Origin: DSNY01 sp016861185 | Lineage (GTDB): Bacteria; Pseudomonadota; Gammaproteobacteria; Burkholderiales; Burkholderiaceae_F | Length of the DNA: 31,965 nt | Reading direction: 5' to 3' | Assembly: GCA_030263275.1 (NCBI GenBank) | Contig: SZOR01000039.1 | Span: 1-31,965, forward strand | Part shown: positions 22,711 to 30,322 of the stretch, piece after piece | Numbering within the stretch: the stretch's first letter is position 1 | Layout of the letters: each line of letters starts with the position of its first letter | Made by a program: the position numbers and the translations under genes | Notes under the pieces: generated by a model | The model's input: the letters and a program-made list of their open reading frames with translations, nothing else | What the model was told of the DNA's origin: nothing | Database searches by the model: none

Positions 22711-23787
22711 CTAGTCGGTCGTGCGGCGCAGTATCCACCTCGCAAGAGTACGTAGCTCCGCGTCGGAGAGACTCTGCTGCGCCGGCATCGCGACCTGCCC
22801 CCACTGGCCGGCACCTCCCTGGCGAATGCGATCCGCGAGATAGGTTTCTGCGTCCGGCTTCTTTTCGTAGCGGAGGCGAATCGCGTCGAACGAAGGTCCT
22901 ACCACGTCCTTGTCGACTGCATGGCAGGCGACGCACGCCTGTCGGTTCATCAGGTCCTGCACGCTCGGCATCGCGTTCGCGGCCACGCGCACGCCCTCCG
23001 GTGCCCGCAGGCTCGCAAGCGCCACATCGAAGCGCGTCGTATCGACGCCGGCCACCGGACCGATCGCGCGCACCTGCTGGGCCAGGTTGCCGTGCGCGTT
23101 CATCGCATAGGTCGGCAGTTCGGAGGTCACCGCGACCTGCGTGCGGCAGTTGGTCATGCACGCCGAGCCGTTCACGTCGGGCCTACCGCGCACCGAACCC
23201 ATGCCGTGTTCGGCCGTCATGCCGTTGCGGTTCGGCATCTTCACCGTCAGCAGATTCCGGTCCGAAAGCTCGAAGTCGGCCGGCACGATGTCGTTCAGGT
23301 GCAGCACATACGCGGTCACCGCGTACACCTCGTCGACGGTGAGCGACTGCGGCGCGGTCCACGGCATCGCGCGATTGATGTAGTCCCACAGCGTCGAGGC
23401 GTGATTGAGCTTGGTGCCGACCGTGCGCACGCCGTCGGGCCTGAGCAGCGCCGACGCGCGGCCGGTTTCCAGATCTTTCGGGCTGACTCCGCCGGCGATC
23501 ATCATGTAGTTGTTGCTCTCGCCGAAGGTGCCGTGACAGGACGCACACTTGGCGTCGTAGATCGCCTGCCCCTGCTCCACGGTGCCACGGCCTTTTTTGA
23601 CGCCGTGCCCGTCCGGACGCACGTCGATGTCCCAACCGGCGATCTCCTGCGGCGTGGCGATGCGGCCGAAACCGAAGCGCGGCTTGAACGTCGGGTCGGC
23701 CGAGGCCGCGCGCGCGGGGACGCCGGTCGCGACAACCAGCGCGGCGCCGACCGCCACCATCAGCAATCCACTAGCCAATCTGAACAT
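22711..23787 (-). CDS. soxD: Dihaem cytochrome SoxD (sulfane dehydrogenase subunit)
   Basis: A 358-residue periplasmic dihaem cytochrome. Signal peptide to about residue 28 (VPARAAS). First haem motif CASCH at 81-85, second CVACH at 285-289; likely Met ligands are in AMPWTAP and QVAMPAQQ. It takes the electrons that SoxC removes from SoxY-bound sulfane sulfur and passes them to other cytochromes. Its start lies inside the end of soxC (17-base overlap), so the two subunits are translationally coupled. With SoxCD present, thiosulfate can be fully oxidised to sulfate with no need for sulfur globules. Confidence 0.95.
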   Translation of the reverse strand: MFRLASGLLMVAVGAALVVATGVPARAASADPTFKPRFGFGRIATPQEIAGWDIDVRPDGHGVKKGRGTVEQGQAIYDAKCASCHGTFGESNNYMMIAGGVSPKDLETGRASALLRPDGVRTVGTKLNHASTLWDYINRAMPWTAPQSLTVDEVYAVTAYVLHLNDIVPADFELSDRNLLTVKMPNRNGMTAEHGMGSVRGRPDVNGSACMTNCRTQVAVTSELPTYAMNAHGNLAQQVRAIGPVAGVDTTRFDVALASLRAPEGVRVAANAMPSVQDLMNRQACVACHAVDKDVVGPSFDAIRLRYEKKPDAETYLADRIRQGGAGQWGQVAMPAQQSLSDAELRTLARWILRRTTD

Positions 23788-25102
23788 TCGTCACCTCACC
23801 GTCGCGCGCGATGCGCCAGGTCTTGATCGCGTTGTTGTGATAGATCGAGCGCGTGCCGCGCACGGCGCGCAGCTGCGCCATCGTCGGCTGCACGTGTCCT
23901 GTTTCGTCGATCGCGCGGCTTTCGAGCAGCGCGGGGCTGCCGTCCCAGTTCCAGTCGAAGCGGAAGCGCGTCAGCGCCTTCGGCAGCACCGGTTCCTGCA
24001 GCTTGGCCGTGCGCCAGTTGCGGCCGCCGTCGGTGGAGACGTCGACGCGCTTGATCCGCCCGCGGCCCGACCACGCCAGCCCCGTGATCTCGTAGTAACC
24101 CTTGTCGAGCAGCTTCTGTCCGGCCGACGGCGACGTGATGACCGACTTGACCTCCTGGATCCACGTGTACTGCCGATGCGTGCCGTCGGGCAGCAGGTCG
24201 ACGTAATGCAAGGACTCCTCGCGCGTATTCCATGGCTTGTCGCCGACTTCGAGCCGGCGCAGCCACTTGACGCTCGACACGCCTTGAACGCCCGGCACCA
24301 GCAGCCGCAGCGGGTAGCCGTTCTCCGGTCGCAGCATCTCGCCGTTCTGGCCGTAGACGACCATCACGTCGTCGAGCGCGAACTCGATCGGAATCGTGCG
24401 CGTTAGCGCCGAGCCGTCGGCGCCTTCGGCGAGGATGAACTTCGCGTTCTTCTTGTCGTAGCCGACTTCTTCGAGCAGCGTCGACAGCAGCACGCCGGTG
24501 AACTCGCTGCACGCGATCATCCCGTGCGTGTACTGCACGGTGGGTACGGCGACGTTGGCCCACTCCATGCCGCTGTTGGCGCCGCATTCGATGAAGTGGA
24601 TGCGCGACACCGACGGCAAGCGCATCAGGTCGCTCATCGTCAGCAGCAGCGGCCGCTTGACCAGGCCGTGGATCATCAGGCGGTGCTGCTCCGGATCGAT
24701 CTCCGGCGCGCCCGAGTGATGGCGCTCAAAATGCAGACCCGCCGGGGTGATGATGCCGAACAGGCTTTGCAGCGGCGTGAAGCTCACCGAAGACAGCGGC
24801 GTGCGCGTCAGGCCCGGGCTTTGCCGGCGCTGCACGTTGGCCTCGTACTTCGACGGCATGCCGTAGCCCGACGCGCCGACGGGCGCGCCGAGCGCGCGGG
24901 TCCACGCGGCCGCATCCGGCGGCATGTTCGAAGAAGCCTTCGCCAGTGCCGATGAACCGGCGGCGGCGAGCGCGCCGCCCGCTGCTGCAAGCGCCTGCTG
25001 CATGAATCCGCGCCGCGCGCGTTTGGCGGCCTGGATCTGCTCGGCGCTCAGGTGATTTTCGGGCGCAAGCTGTATGCGCCCCTGAGTGAGGGGTTGTTTC
25101 AT
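23771..25102 (-). CDS. soxC: Molybdenum sulfane dehydrogenase subunit SoxC
   Basis: A 443-residue molybdopterin protein of the sulfite oxidase family. A twin-arginine type leader (RARRGFMQQALAAAGGALA) follows an N-terminal extension of about 27 residues. The oxidoreductase domain contains the molybdenum-ligand cysteine in HFIECGANSGMEW (Cys173), and the dimerisation domain lies in the last third (GLAWSGRGRIKRVDVSTDGG). It oxidises the sulfane sulfur on SoxY with SoxD. Start at 25102 is ten bases after the arsR stop, and the upstream frame would run into arsR, so the ATG is secure enough. Confidence 0.95.
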   Translation of the reverse strand: MKQPLTQGRIQLAPENHLSAEQIQAAKRARRGFMQQALAAAGGALAAAGSSALAKASSNMPPDAAAWTRALGAPVGASGYGMPSKYEANVQRRQSPGLTRTPLSSVSFTPLQSLFGIITPAGLHFERHHSGAPEIDPEQHRLMIHGLVKRPLLLTMSDLMRLPSVSRIHFIECGANSGMEWANVAVPTVQYTHGMIACSEFTGVLLSTLLEEVGYDKKNAKFILAEGADGSALTRTIPIEFALDDVMVVYGQNGEMLRPENGYPLRLLVPGVQGVSSVKWLRRLEVGDKPWNTREESLHYVDLLPDGTHRQYTWIQEVKSVITSPSAGQKLLDKGYYEITGLAWSGRGRIKRVDVSTDGGRNWRTAKLQEPVLPKALTRFRFDWNWDGSPALLESRAIDETGHVQPTMAQLRAVRGTRSIYHNNAIKTWRIARDGEVTNVQIG

Positions 25103-25112
25103 CCTGGGCTGA

Positions 25113-25484
25113 CTACGAGGGGGACTTCGAGTTGGGCTGCGACATGAAGCGTCGCAGCGTCTTTGCACTGACGGTCCGGTCGTCGGCCATGCCGGCGATG
25201 TGCAGGCAGACGGTCCGGCACAGCGTGAGCACCGTCGGATCCGCGACCGCGTAGAAGGTCATCTGACCCTCGCGCCGGCGCTTCAGCACGCCTTTGGCGT
25301 GCATCAGGTTCAGGTGGCGCGAGACGTTGGTCTGGCTCGACGCGACGCGCTCGACGATCTCGCCGACGCTGCGTTCGCCTTCGCACAGCGCGTTGAGGAT
25401 CTTCAGGCGGGTCGGCTCGCCCAGCAGTCCGAAGAAGCCCGAAACGGTGGCAAACAGGCGTTCGAGGTCGGGGTCGGGGGTCAT
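25113..25484 (-). CDS. ArsR-family transcriptional repressor of the sox cluster
   Basis: A 123-residue winged-helix regulator: LGEPTRLKILNALCEGERSV, recognition helix SSQTNVSRHLNLMHAKGVL, wing RREGQMTFYAV. Cysteines lie at 34, 89 and 93 (LCEGE; LCRTVC), which could form a thiol or polysulfide switch as in SoxR, SqrR and BigR, though their spacing differs from those I recall. It is the first gene before soxC and most likely represses the cluster until reduced sulfur is sensed. The ATG at 25484 fits the family N terminus; in-frame ATGs at 25499 and 25514 are possible and none has a good ribosome site. An 18-bp palindrome lies just upstream, suitable for self-repression. Confidence 0.88.
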   Translation of the reverse strand: MTPDPDLERLFATVSGFFGLLGEPTRLKILNALCEGERSVGEIVERVASSQTNVSRHLNLMHAKGVLKRRREGQMTFYAVADPTVLTLCRTVCLHIAGMADDRTVSAKTLRRFMSQPNSKSPS

Positions 25485-25490
25485 GGCGTG

Positions 25491-25508
25491 TATGCGCATA
25501 TGCGCATA
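25491..25508. promoter_or_regulatory. 18-bp perfect palindrome, probable operator of the ArsR repressor
   Basis: TATGCGCATATGCGCATA, which is also a tandem repeat of the 8-mer TATGCGCA. It begins seven bases upstream of the chosen arsR start codon and stands out as an AT-rich symmetric site in GC-rich DNA. It lies downstream of the proposed -10 element, where a bound repressor would block transcription. Confidence 0.6.
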
Positions 25509-25523
25509 TGTCATCGGATGCGA

Positions 25524-25552
25524 ATGATCTGGATTCCCTTGATCTGTGTCAA
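25524..25552 (-). promoter_or_regulatory. Candidate sigma-70 promoter of arsR-sox
   Basis: On the minus strand a perfect -35 TTGACA (25552-25547) is followed by 17 bases and GATCAT (25529-25524; four of six matches to TATAAT). The start point would be near 25517, just upstream of the palindrome. The -35 overlaps an FNR-like dyad. Confidence 0.5.
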
Positions 25553-25554
25553 GG
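25537..25554. promoter_or_regulatory. FNR/Anr-like dyad overlapping the sox -35
   Basis: CCTTGA and TCAAGG are perfectly symmetric around six bases. The inner core reads TTGAT-CTGT-GTCAA, one base off the FNR/Anr consensus TTGAT-N4-ATCAA. Covering the -35, it would fit repression by an oxygen or NO-responsive CRP/FNR protein. Confidence 0.45.
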
Positions 25555-25685
25555 AAGATTTCGTTTTGCGTTGCAACGCCCGGGGCCATTAGCCCGGCAA
25601 TGCGTTCGCGTCACCGACCGCAGCAAAGCGGCGGCTGCGCTCCGGCGGAGCAAGGGCGCGGCGTGCGCCGAGAGCAGAAACGAGC

Positions 25686-25730
25686 CGGGGCGGAAGCTCG
25701 ACGCGTTGCGCGCTTCGCTTTTCCGCCCCG
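25686..25730 (-). terminator. Possible terminator hairpin after dsrE2
   Basis: CGGGGCGGAA at 25686-25695 is exactly complementary to TTCCGCCCCG at 25721-25730, with a 25-base loop. It lies 43 bases after the dsrE2 stop in the direction of transcription. No proper T run follows, so it may be a repeat or factor-dependent end signal instead. Confidence 0.4.
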
Positions 25731-25772
25731 ATCGGACCGGATCGGCCTGGCGGCTGTCCGCCCGGCCGCGGC

Positions 25773-26243
25773 TCAGATGAACAGGCTGATGTCGGCGTCG
25801 CCGGCGAAACCGAGGAACATCGTCGCGCCGCCGAATTGCGTCTGCGGGATGAAGTCGTCCTTCGTGAAGTCGAACAGGTCGACCGTCATCTGGCAGCCGA
25901 TGAACTTGACCTCGGCTTCGATGCAGATGTTGCGCAGTTCCTCGAGCGAGGCCACGCCCTTGGATTTGATCTTGTTCCTCATCATCATCGTCGCCATCGA
26001 CTCCATGCCCGGCAGCGCCTGCACGAACACGGGCATCGGCACCGGCATCGGCATCGCCGGGTTGGCGAGCGGGCTGATCTTGACGTCCGACAGATCCTTT
26101 TTCAGCAGCGTCAGACCGTAGAAGGTGAAGAAGATCTGGACTTCGTAGCCGAGCGACGCGGCGGTCGAAGCGAGGATGAACGGCGGGTACGCCCAGTCCA
26201 GCGTCCCTTTGGTGGCGATCAACGCCATCCTTTTCTGACTCAC
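25773..26243 (-). CDS. DsrE/DsrF/DrsH-like sulfurtransferase (DsrE2 type)
   Basis: A 156-residue cytoplasmic DsrE-superfamily protein. Features of the DsrE2/DsrE3 type are the N-terminal KRMALIATKGTLDWAYPPFI, the Met/Pro-rich loop NPAMPMPVPMPVFVQALPGM (61-80) followed by MATMMM, and cysteines 107 (NICIEAE) and 117 (GCQMTVDLF), the latter being the usual sulfur-accepting position. In sulfur oxidisers such proteins pass sulfane sulfur or thiosulfate with TusA in the cytoplasm. The gene lies 100 bases after tusA on the same strand and upstream of the arsR-sox unit, supporting a joint role in handling sulfur that enters the cell. Confidence 0.88.
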   Translation of the reverse strand: MSQKRMALIATKGTLDWAYPPFILASTAASLGYEVQIFFTFYGLTLLKKDLSDVKISPLANPAMPMPVPMPVFVQALPGMESMATMMMRNKIKSKGVASLEELRNICIEAEVKFIGCQMTVDLFDFTKDDFIPQTQFGGATMFLGFAGDADISLFI

Positions 26244-26343
26244 GGCAGCCTCTCGGTGTCTGTTGGCGCGGCGCGGCCATCGGCCGCGTGTCGCAGTGGA
26301 TCGAGGACGCGCGGCCGCTGCGGTCGCGCGCGGTGCAACGCCT

Positions 26344-26571
26344 TCAACGGCGTTTCAGATAGAAGAGATAGGTGCCGCCGTCCTGCTCGGAGGCGAGCAG
26401 TTCGTTGCCGGTCTGCTCGGAGAACGCCTTCATGTCGGCGACCGAACCCGCGTCCGTCGCCAGCACCTTGAGCACTTGCCCCGAGGCCAGTTCGTTCAGC
26501 GCCTTGCGCGTCTTGACGATCGGCATGGGACAGGCCAGCCCGCGCGCGTCGAGTTCCTTGTCGTACTTCAT
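26344..26571 (-). CDS. tusA: Sulfur-carrier protein TusA
   Basis: A 75-residue protein with the TusA signature LDARGLACPMPIVKTRKAL, whose Cys14 in CPMP carries the persulfide. Length and the C-terminal strand (GGTYLFYLKRR) match the family. ATG at 26571 is fixed by GAGGAG seven bases upstream. It is a cytoplasmic sulfur trafficking protein; with dsrE2 immediately downstream it probably serves dissimilatory sulfur oxidation rather than tRNA thiolation, although the latter cannot be excluded. Confidence 0.93.
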   Translation of the reverse strand: MKYDKELDARGLACPMPIVKTRKALNELASGQVLKVLATDAGSVADMKAFSEQTGNELLASEQDGGTYLFYLKRR

Positions 26572-26785
26572 CCGGGGTCTCCTCTTCGTTCGGCCGTCCC
26601 GGCGCGCAGCGGGGACAGGCGGGTTGAGTCGCGCGGCACAGTGTAGCGACGAAACCACTGAGCGGACGCGGCTTCCGCATTGCTGCGAAGGCGTGGCGCC
26701 GCCTACCCGCATGGGTGATTCATGGTGCGGCAGGCGGCTCGCAGAATCGTCGTGCGCACTTGCCTGAGCGCGCGACGCGACTTCG

Positions 26786-27181
26786 ATGCCCCAGCCGCCG
26801 GCGGGCGCCCGCCCTTCCATTCCAATCGTTCCGGCTCAAAACGCAGAGCGCGCCTCGAGCGCGGCCGAACACGCCTGCAGCGGCGCCGAATCGTTCGCGT
26901 TGATGGTCCTGGGCGACTCGATGGCGCCGGAATTCTCCGAAGGCGACATCGTGATCATCGAGCCCGAAGGGCTGGCCACCGATCGCTCGTATGTGCTGGC
27001 CCTCTGGCAGGACGAATGGACCTTCCGCCAGCTCGTGCGCAGCGACGCCGGCTGGTGCCTGCGGGCGCTCAATCCGCAGTACCCGGACATCGCCCTGCCC
27101 GATCTGAGCCCCGTTCGCGGCGTGATCACGCAAAAGAGCCGGCCCGGCCGGCGGCGCGCGGCCAAGCGCTACGTCGAGTGA
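26786..27181 (+). CDS. Stand-alone S24/LexA-like peptidase-fold protein
   Basis: A 131-residue protein consisting of the C-terminal fold of LexA, CI and UmuD, without the usual N-terminal helix-turn-helix. The nucleophile motif LMVLGDSMAPEFSEGDI gives Ser45. The segment where LexA has ...DEVTVKRL reads DEWTFRQL, so the general-base lysine position is Arg81, at nearly the same spacing (36 versus 37). A self-cleaving enzyme is therefore doubtful; it may have become a binding or scaffold domain. No Ala-Gly cleavage site is evident. The N-terminal 30 residues look disordered. No good ribosome site marks the ATG. It is divergent from tusA and 12 bases before the HELGELH gene. Confidence 0.75.
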   Translation: MPQPPAGARPSIPIVPAQNAERASSAAEHACSGAESFALMVLGDSMAPEFSEGDIVIIEPEGLATDRSYVLALWQDEWTFRQLVRSDAGWCLRALNPQYPDIALPDLSPVRGVITQKSRPGRRRAAKRYVE

Positions 27182-27193
27182 GTCGGGCCGTCG

Positions 27194-28234
27194 ATGCCGC
27201 ATGCCGAACTCGCCCCGCTCATCGATGTCGTCCAGCGCAACTGCGATCTGGCCGACGCACGCCATGCGCGCGAGAAGTCGATGTGCACCTACCTGCTCGA
27301 CATGCGCGAGCACTTTCGCTGGGCGGCGCAGCTTCCGCTCGGCACGGCGCCCGACCGAGCGCAGTTGTCGGCGTGGATCGCGCGGCGCGAACAAAGCTGG
27401 GAGTTGCTGCCGACGGCGGATGCGCCGTTTGCGCCGCTGCCGCTCGGGGCTGGAGTCGACCCCTTCGACGACGACGCTGCGAACGGTTACCTGGCGGAAC
27501 ACGGCTGGGTCTACGGCGCCGGCATCGGCCTGTTCGGCGCGCCGCTTTTTTTTCTCGCCGAACGGGCCTCCGAACAGACGCGCGACGGCGCGCGGGTGAT
27601 CGTCACCGAGCGCGAATGGGCGCGCGGCATGACCGCCCCGCCCGCGGTCAGCCGCGGACGTACGGTCATCGTGCGGCTCGATGCGTTGCGCCGCTGGCTA
27701 TGGACGCGCGTCGAAGCCGGCAGCCGGCGCGCCGGCGACAACGCGTTCAGTGCGGCGCTGCGCGCGTATGCCGCCGCGGACGCGGCCGCCGGCGTCGAGC
27801 GCATGGCGCGCGGCGAGACGGAAACGCTGATCCTGCACGAGCTGGGCGAGTTGCACGCCGGCGTGCTGCTCGGCGAAGACTGGGAGAGCATGATCATCGA
27901 CAGCCCCCGCCGCACCGAGGTGGTGCTGCGCGCGCTGCGCGATCTGCTGGCCGACTGCCTCGTCACGCTGCCGCAACTGCTGGCGCGCGATGCGCACGCG
28001 TCGCTGCTGTTCTGGTACGCGACCTTCGACGGGCTGCGGCGCCAACTGGCGCCGGAGCTGGCCGAACCCTTTCGCGCGGAACCGGATCGCATCGACCGCG
28101 CGGCGCTCGCAGACGCTGCGCGCACGGGCGCGAGCCGATGGCTCGAACGGGCGAGCGGGCTGCAGGCAGCCTGGCAGCGCGGCGGCAGTGCCGCGCTCGC
28201 GCAGGCCGCCGACGCGCTGTGCCCGCGTCAGTGA
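27194..28234 (+). CDS. Uncharacterised 346-aa protein with HELGELH motif (Sfum_1244-like)
   Basis: A largely helical soluble protein with no signal peptide. The most striking segment is ETETLILHELGELHAG (208-223), offering Glu208/210, His215, Glu216, Glu219 and His221 as possible metal ligands; cysteines occur at 7, 31 and 255. The N-terminal CDLADARHAREKSMCTYLLD and a central GWVYGAGIGLFGAPLFFLAE are probably conserved family blocks. The overall look recalls proteins labelled 'Sfum_1244 family', found in sulfur-metabolising bacteria, but this is recollection and needs a profile search. It follows the S24-like gene by 12 bases and overlaps the convergent cysG stop by seven bases. Function unknown. 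Confidence 0.75.
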   Translation: MPHAELAPLIDVVQRNCDLADARHAREKSMCTYLLDMREHFRWAAQLPLGTAPDRAQLSAWIARREQSWELLPTADAPFAPLPLGAGVDPFDDDAANGYLAEHGWVYGAGIGLFGAPLFFLAERASEQTRDGARVIVTEREWARGMTAPPAVSRGRTVIVRLDALRRWLWTRVEAGSRRAGDNAFSAALRAYAAADAAAGVERMARGETETLILHELGELHAGVLLGEDWESMIIDSPRRTEVVLRALRDLLADCLVTLPQLLARDAHASLLFWYATFDGLRRQLAPELAEPFRAEPDRIDRAALADAARTGASRWLERASGLQAAWQRGGSAALAQAADALCPRQ

Positions 28235-29673
28235 TCCGCCGTCTGCTCCGGCGCCTGCGCTGACAGCACGGGCACCGCGCGGCCGCGATCCGGCGCGCCC
28301 TCGAACCACGCCAGCTTGTCGCGCAGCTTGACCACGTCGCCGACGATCACGAGCGTGGGCGGATGCAAGCCGGCCTCCTCGACCTTGCACGCGAGTTCGC
28401 CGAGTGGGGCAACCACCACACGCTGCTGCGGCAGCGTGGCCTGCTGCACGACCGCAGCCGGCATGTCGGCCGGCAGGCCGTGCGCGATCAACTGCTCGCA
28501 CAGCGCGGGGAGACCGAGCAGCCCCATGTAGATCACGAGCGTCTGGCGCGGGCGCGCCAGCCCGTGCCAGTCGAGATCCATCGTGCCGTCCTTCAGGTGC
28601 CCGGTGACGAGCACGCACGACTGCGCGTAATCGCGATGCGTCAGCGGGATGCCCGCGTACGCCGCGACACCGCACGCCGCAGTGATGCCGGGAACGACCT
28701 GGAAGCGCACGCCGGCGGCGGCGAGCGATTCGATCTCCTCGCCGCCACGACCGAAGACATACGGATCGCCGCCCTTCAGCCGCAGCACGCGCTGGCCCTG
28801 CGTCGCCAGCTCGATCATCAGCGCGTTGATCTGCTCCTGCCGCATCGTGTGGTCGGCGCGCCGCTTGCCGACGTAAATGCGGCGCGCGTCGCGCCGCGTG
28901 AGATCGACGATTGCCGGCGACACCAGGTTGTCGTACAGCACGACATCGGCCTGCTGCATCAGACGCAGCGCGGCGAAGGTCAGCAGGTCGGGATCGCCGG
29001 GGCCCGCGCCGACGAGATAGACCTCGCCCACCGGCGCACGCTGCGTCGAATCGTCGAGCTCGCGTTCGAGTGCCTCTTCGGCCTGCTGCAGTCGGCCCGA
29101 GAACACGAGCCCCGCGATCGGACCCTGCAGCACGCGCTCCCAGAACGGGCGCCGCGCCGGCGGCGGCAGCGCGCGCTTGACGCGTTCACGGAAGCGCTGC
29201 GCGAGCTGTGCGAGCTGTCCGTAGGTGGCAGGGATCAGGCTCTCGAGCCGCGCGCGCAGCAGCCGCGCGAGCACCGGCGAGGCGCCGCCGGTCGACACCG
29301 CGATCACGACCGGCGAACGATCGACGATCGCCGGCAGGATGAACGAGCACAGTTCCGGATCGTCGACGACGTTGACCGGCGTGCCCTGCGCGCGCGCCAG
29401 CCGCGACACCTCGGCGTTGACCGCGCGGTCGTCGGTGGCCGCGATGACGAGGACAACACCCGCGAGCGCCTCGCGCGTGAACGCCGCCGCACGGTGCTCG
29501 ATGCGACCCTGGCGCGCGAGATCGGCGAGCGCCTCGCACAGCTCGGGGGCAGTCACGGTCACGCGCGCGCCGGCGTCGAGCAGAAGCCGCGCCTTGCGTG
29601 CGGCGACTTCGCCGCCGCCGATCACCGCGCAGCGTTCGCCGGCGAGCTTCAGGAAGATCGGCAGGTGATCCAT
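28228..29673 (-). CDS. cysG: Siroheme synthase CysG
   Basis: A 481-residue trifunctional enzyme making sirohaem from uroporphyrinogen III. The N-terminal half is the precorrin-2 dehydrogenase/sirohydrochlorin ferrochelatase (NAD motif VIGGGEVAARKARLLLDAGA; STGGASPVLARLLRARLE). The C-terminal half (from about 215) is the SAM-dependent uroporphyrinogen methyltransferase with VYLVGAGPGDPDLLT, VGKRRADHTMRQEQIN, RLKGGDPYVFGRGGEE and VPGITAACGVAAYAGIPLTH. Sirohaem serves sulfite and nitrite reductases, none of which is in the window. ATG at 29673 starts two bases after the stop of the CMD-Rieske gene, so the two are co-transcribed. Confidence 0.96.
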   Translation of the reverse strand: MDHLPIFLKLAGERCAVIGGGEVAARKARLLLDAGARVTVTAPELCEALADLARQGRIEHRAAAFTREALAGVVLVIAATDDRAVNAEVSRLARAQGTPVNVVDDPELCSFILPAIVDRSPVVIAVSTGGASPVLARLLRARLESLIPATYGQLAQLAQRFRERVKRALPPPARRPFWERVLQGPIAGLVFSGRLQQAEEALERELDDSTQRAPVGEVYLVGAGPGDPDLLTFAALRLMQQADVVLYDNLVSPAIVDLTRRDARRIYVGKRRADHTMRQEQINALMIELATQGQRVLRLKGGDPYVFGRGGEEIESLAAAGVRFQVVPGITAACGVAAYAGIPLTHRDYAQSCVLVTGHLKDGTMDLDWHGLARPRQTLVIYMGLLGLPALCEQLIAHGLPADMPAAVVQQATLPQQRVVVAPLGELACKVEEAGLHPPTLVIVGDVVKLRDKLAWFEGAPDRGRAVPVLSAQAPEQTADH

Positions 29674-29675
29674 CG

Positions 29676-30302
29676 CTACCAGTACGCGAGCAGCCGTCCG
29701 CCTTCGACTTTCGACTGCCAGCGCTTCAGCGGCGTCGAACCCTTGGCGATGCATTCGCCGGTCGTGATGTCGAACGCCCACTCGTGCTTCGGGCAGGTCA
29801 GCCGCGTGCCCTGCAGCGCCAGGTGCGGGATGTTGGTCGTCTGGTGCGGGCAGCGGCTGTCGTAGACGCGGTACTCGTCGGCAGCGCGATGGACGAACAG
29901 ACCGCGACCGTCGCAGTCGACGCGGCGCGTGGCGCCGACTTCGAGCTCGTGTGCGCCCATTACGTCGTGCCAGGTGCCGGGCAGCCCGAACGCGCCGGCC
30001 TGGAACTCGGGCAGATCCATGTCGAGGATGATGTCCACCGCCCACACGATTCTTGCCAGCCCCAGCGCCGGGAACGCCATCAGCAGTGCGTCGAGCACCT
30101 CGGCCGGCGTGCAGCCTTCGCGCAGCGCGCGCATCAGGTACTGGCGGAAGCCGCGATCCGTCTGCGAATGCACCTTGGTGATCACCGAAATCAGGTTGCG
30201 CGTCTTCGGGTCGAGGTTCCTGCCGGCCTCTTTCAGGAACTTCAGGTAGTGGCCCATCGCCTCGGGGCGGGCCTTGACGAGGAAGTTCAGTGCGTCGCTC
30301 AT
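29676..30302 (-). CDS. CMD-like domain fused to a Rieske [2Fe-2S] domain
   Basis: A 208-residue cytoplasmic protein. Residues 1-95 resemble the carboxymuconolactone decarboxylase/AhpD helical fold (RPEAMGHYLKFLKEAGRNLD, TRNLISVITKVHSQTDRGF, REGCTPAEVLDALLMAFPALG) but lack the CxxC of peroxidase-type AhpD. Residues 110-208 form a Rieske domain with both cluster motifs: CPH (Cys151, His153) and CPKH (Cys170, His173). Rieske ferredoxin domains transfer single electrons; the helical part may bring oligomerisation or a substrate site. It sits between a ferredoxin reductase-like gene (20 bases upstream) and cysG (2 bases downstream), suggesting an electron path reductase to Rieske to an unknown acceptor. 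Confidence 0.85.
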   Translation of the reverse strand: MSDALNFLVKARPEAMGHYLKFLKEAGRNLDPKTRNLISVITKVHSQTDRGFRQYLMRALREGCTPAEVLDALLMAFPALGLARIVWAVDIILDMDLPEFQAGAFGLPGTWHDVMGAHELEVGATRRVDCDGRGLFVHRAADEYRVYDSRCPHQTTNIPHLALQGTRLTCPKHEWAFDITTGECIAKGSTPLKRWQSKVEGGRLLAYW

Positions 30303-30322
30303 GGTCGGTGTCGAGGTGAGGG

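Noticed and set aside
25773..26243. Met/Pro-rich loop of the DsrE2 protein as a novel copper site
   Set aside because: Similar Met-rich loops are recalled as usual in this DsrE subfamily, so it is not a special feature here.
26572..26820. Long N-terminal extension of TusA
   Set aside because: The frame stays open by base composition only; the 75-residue form has full family length and a good ribosome site.
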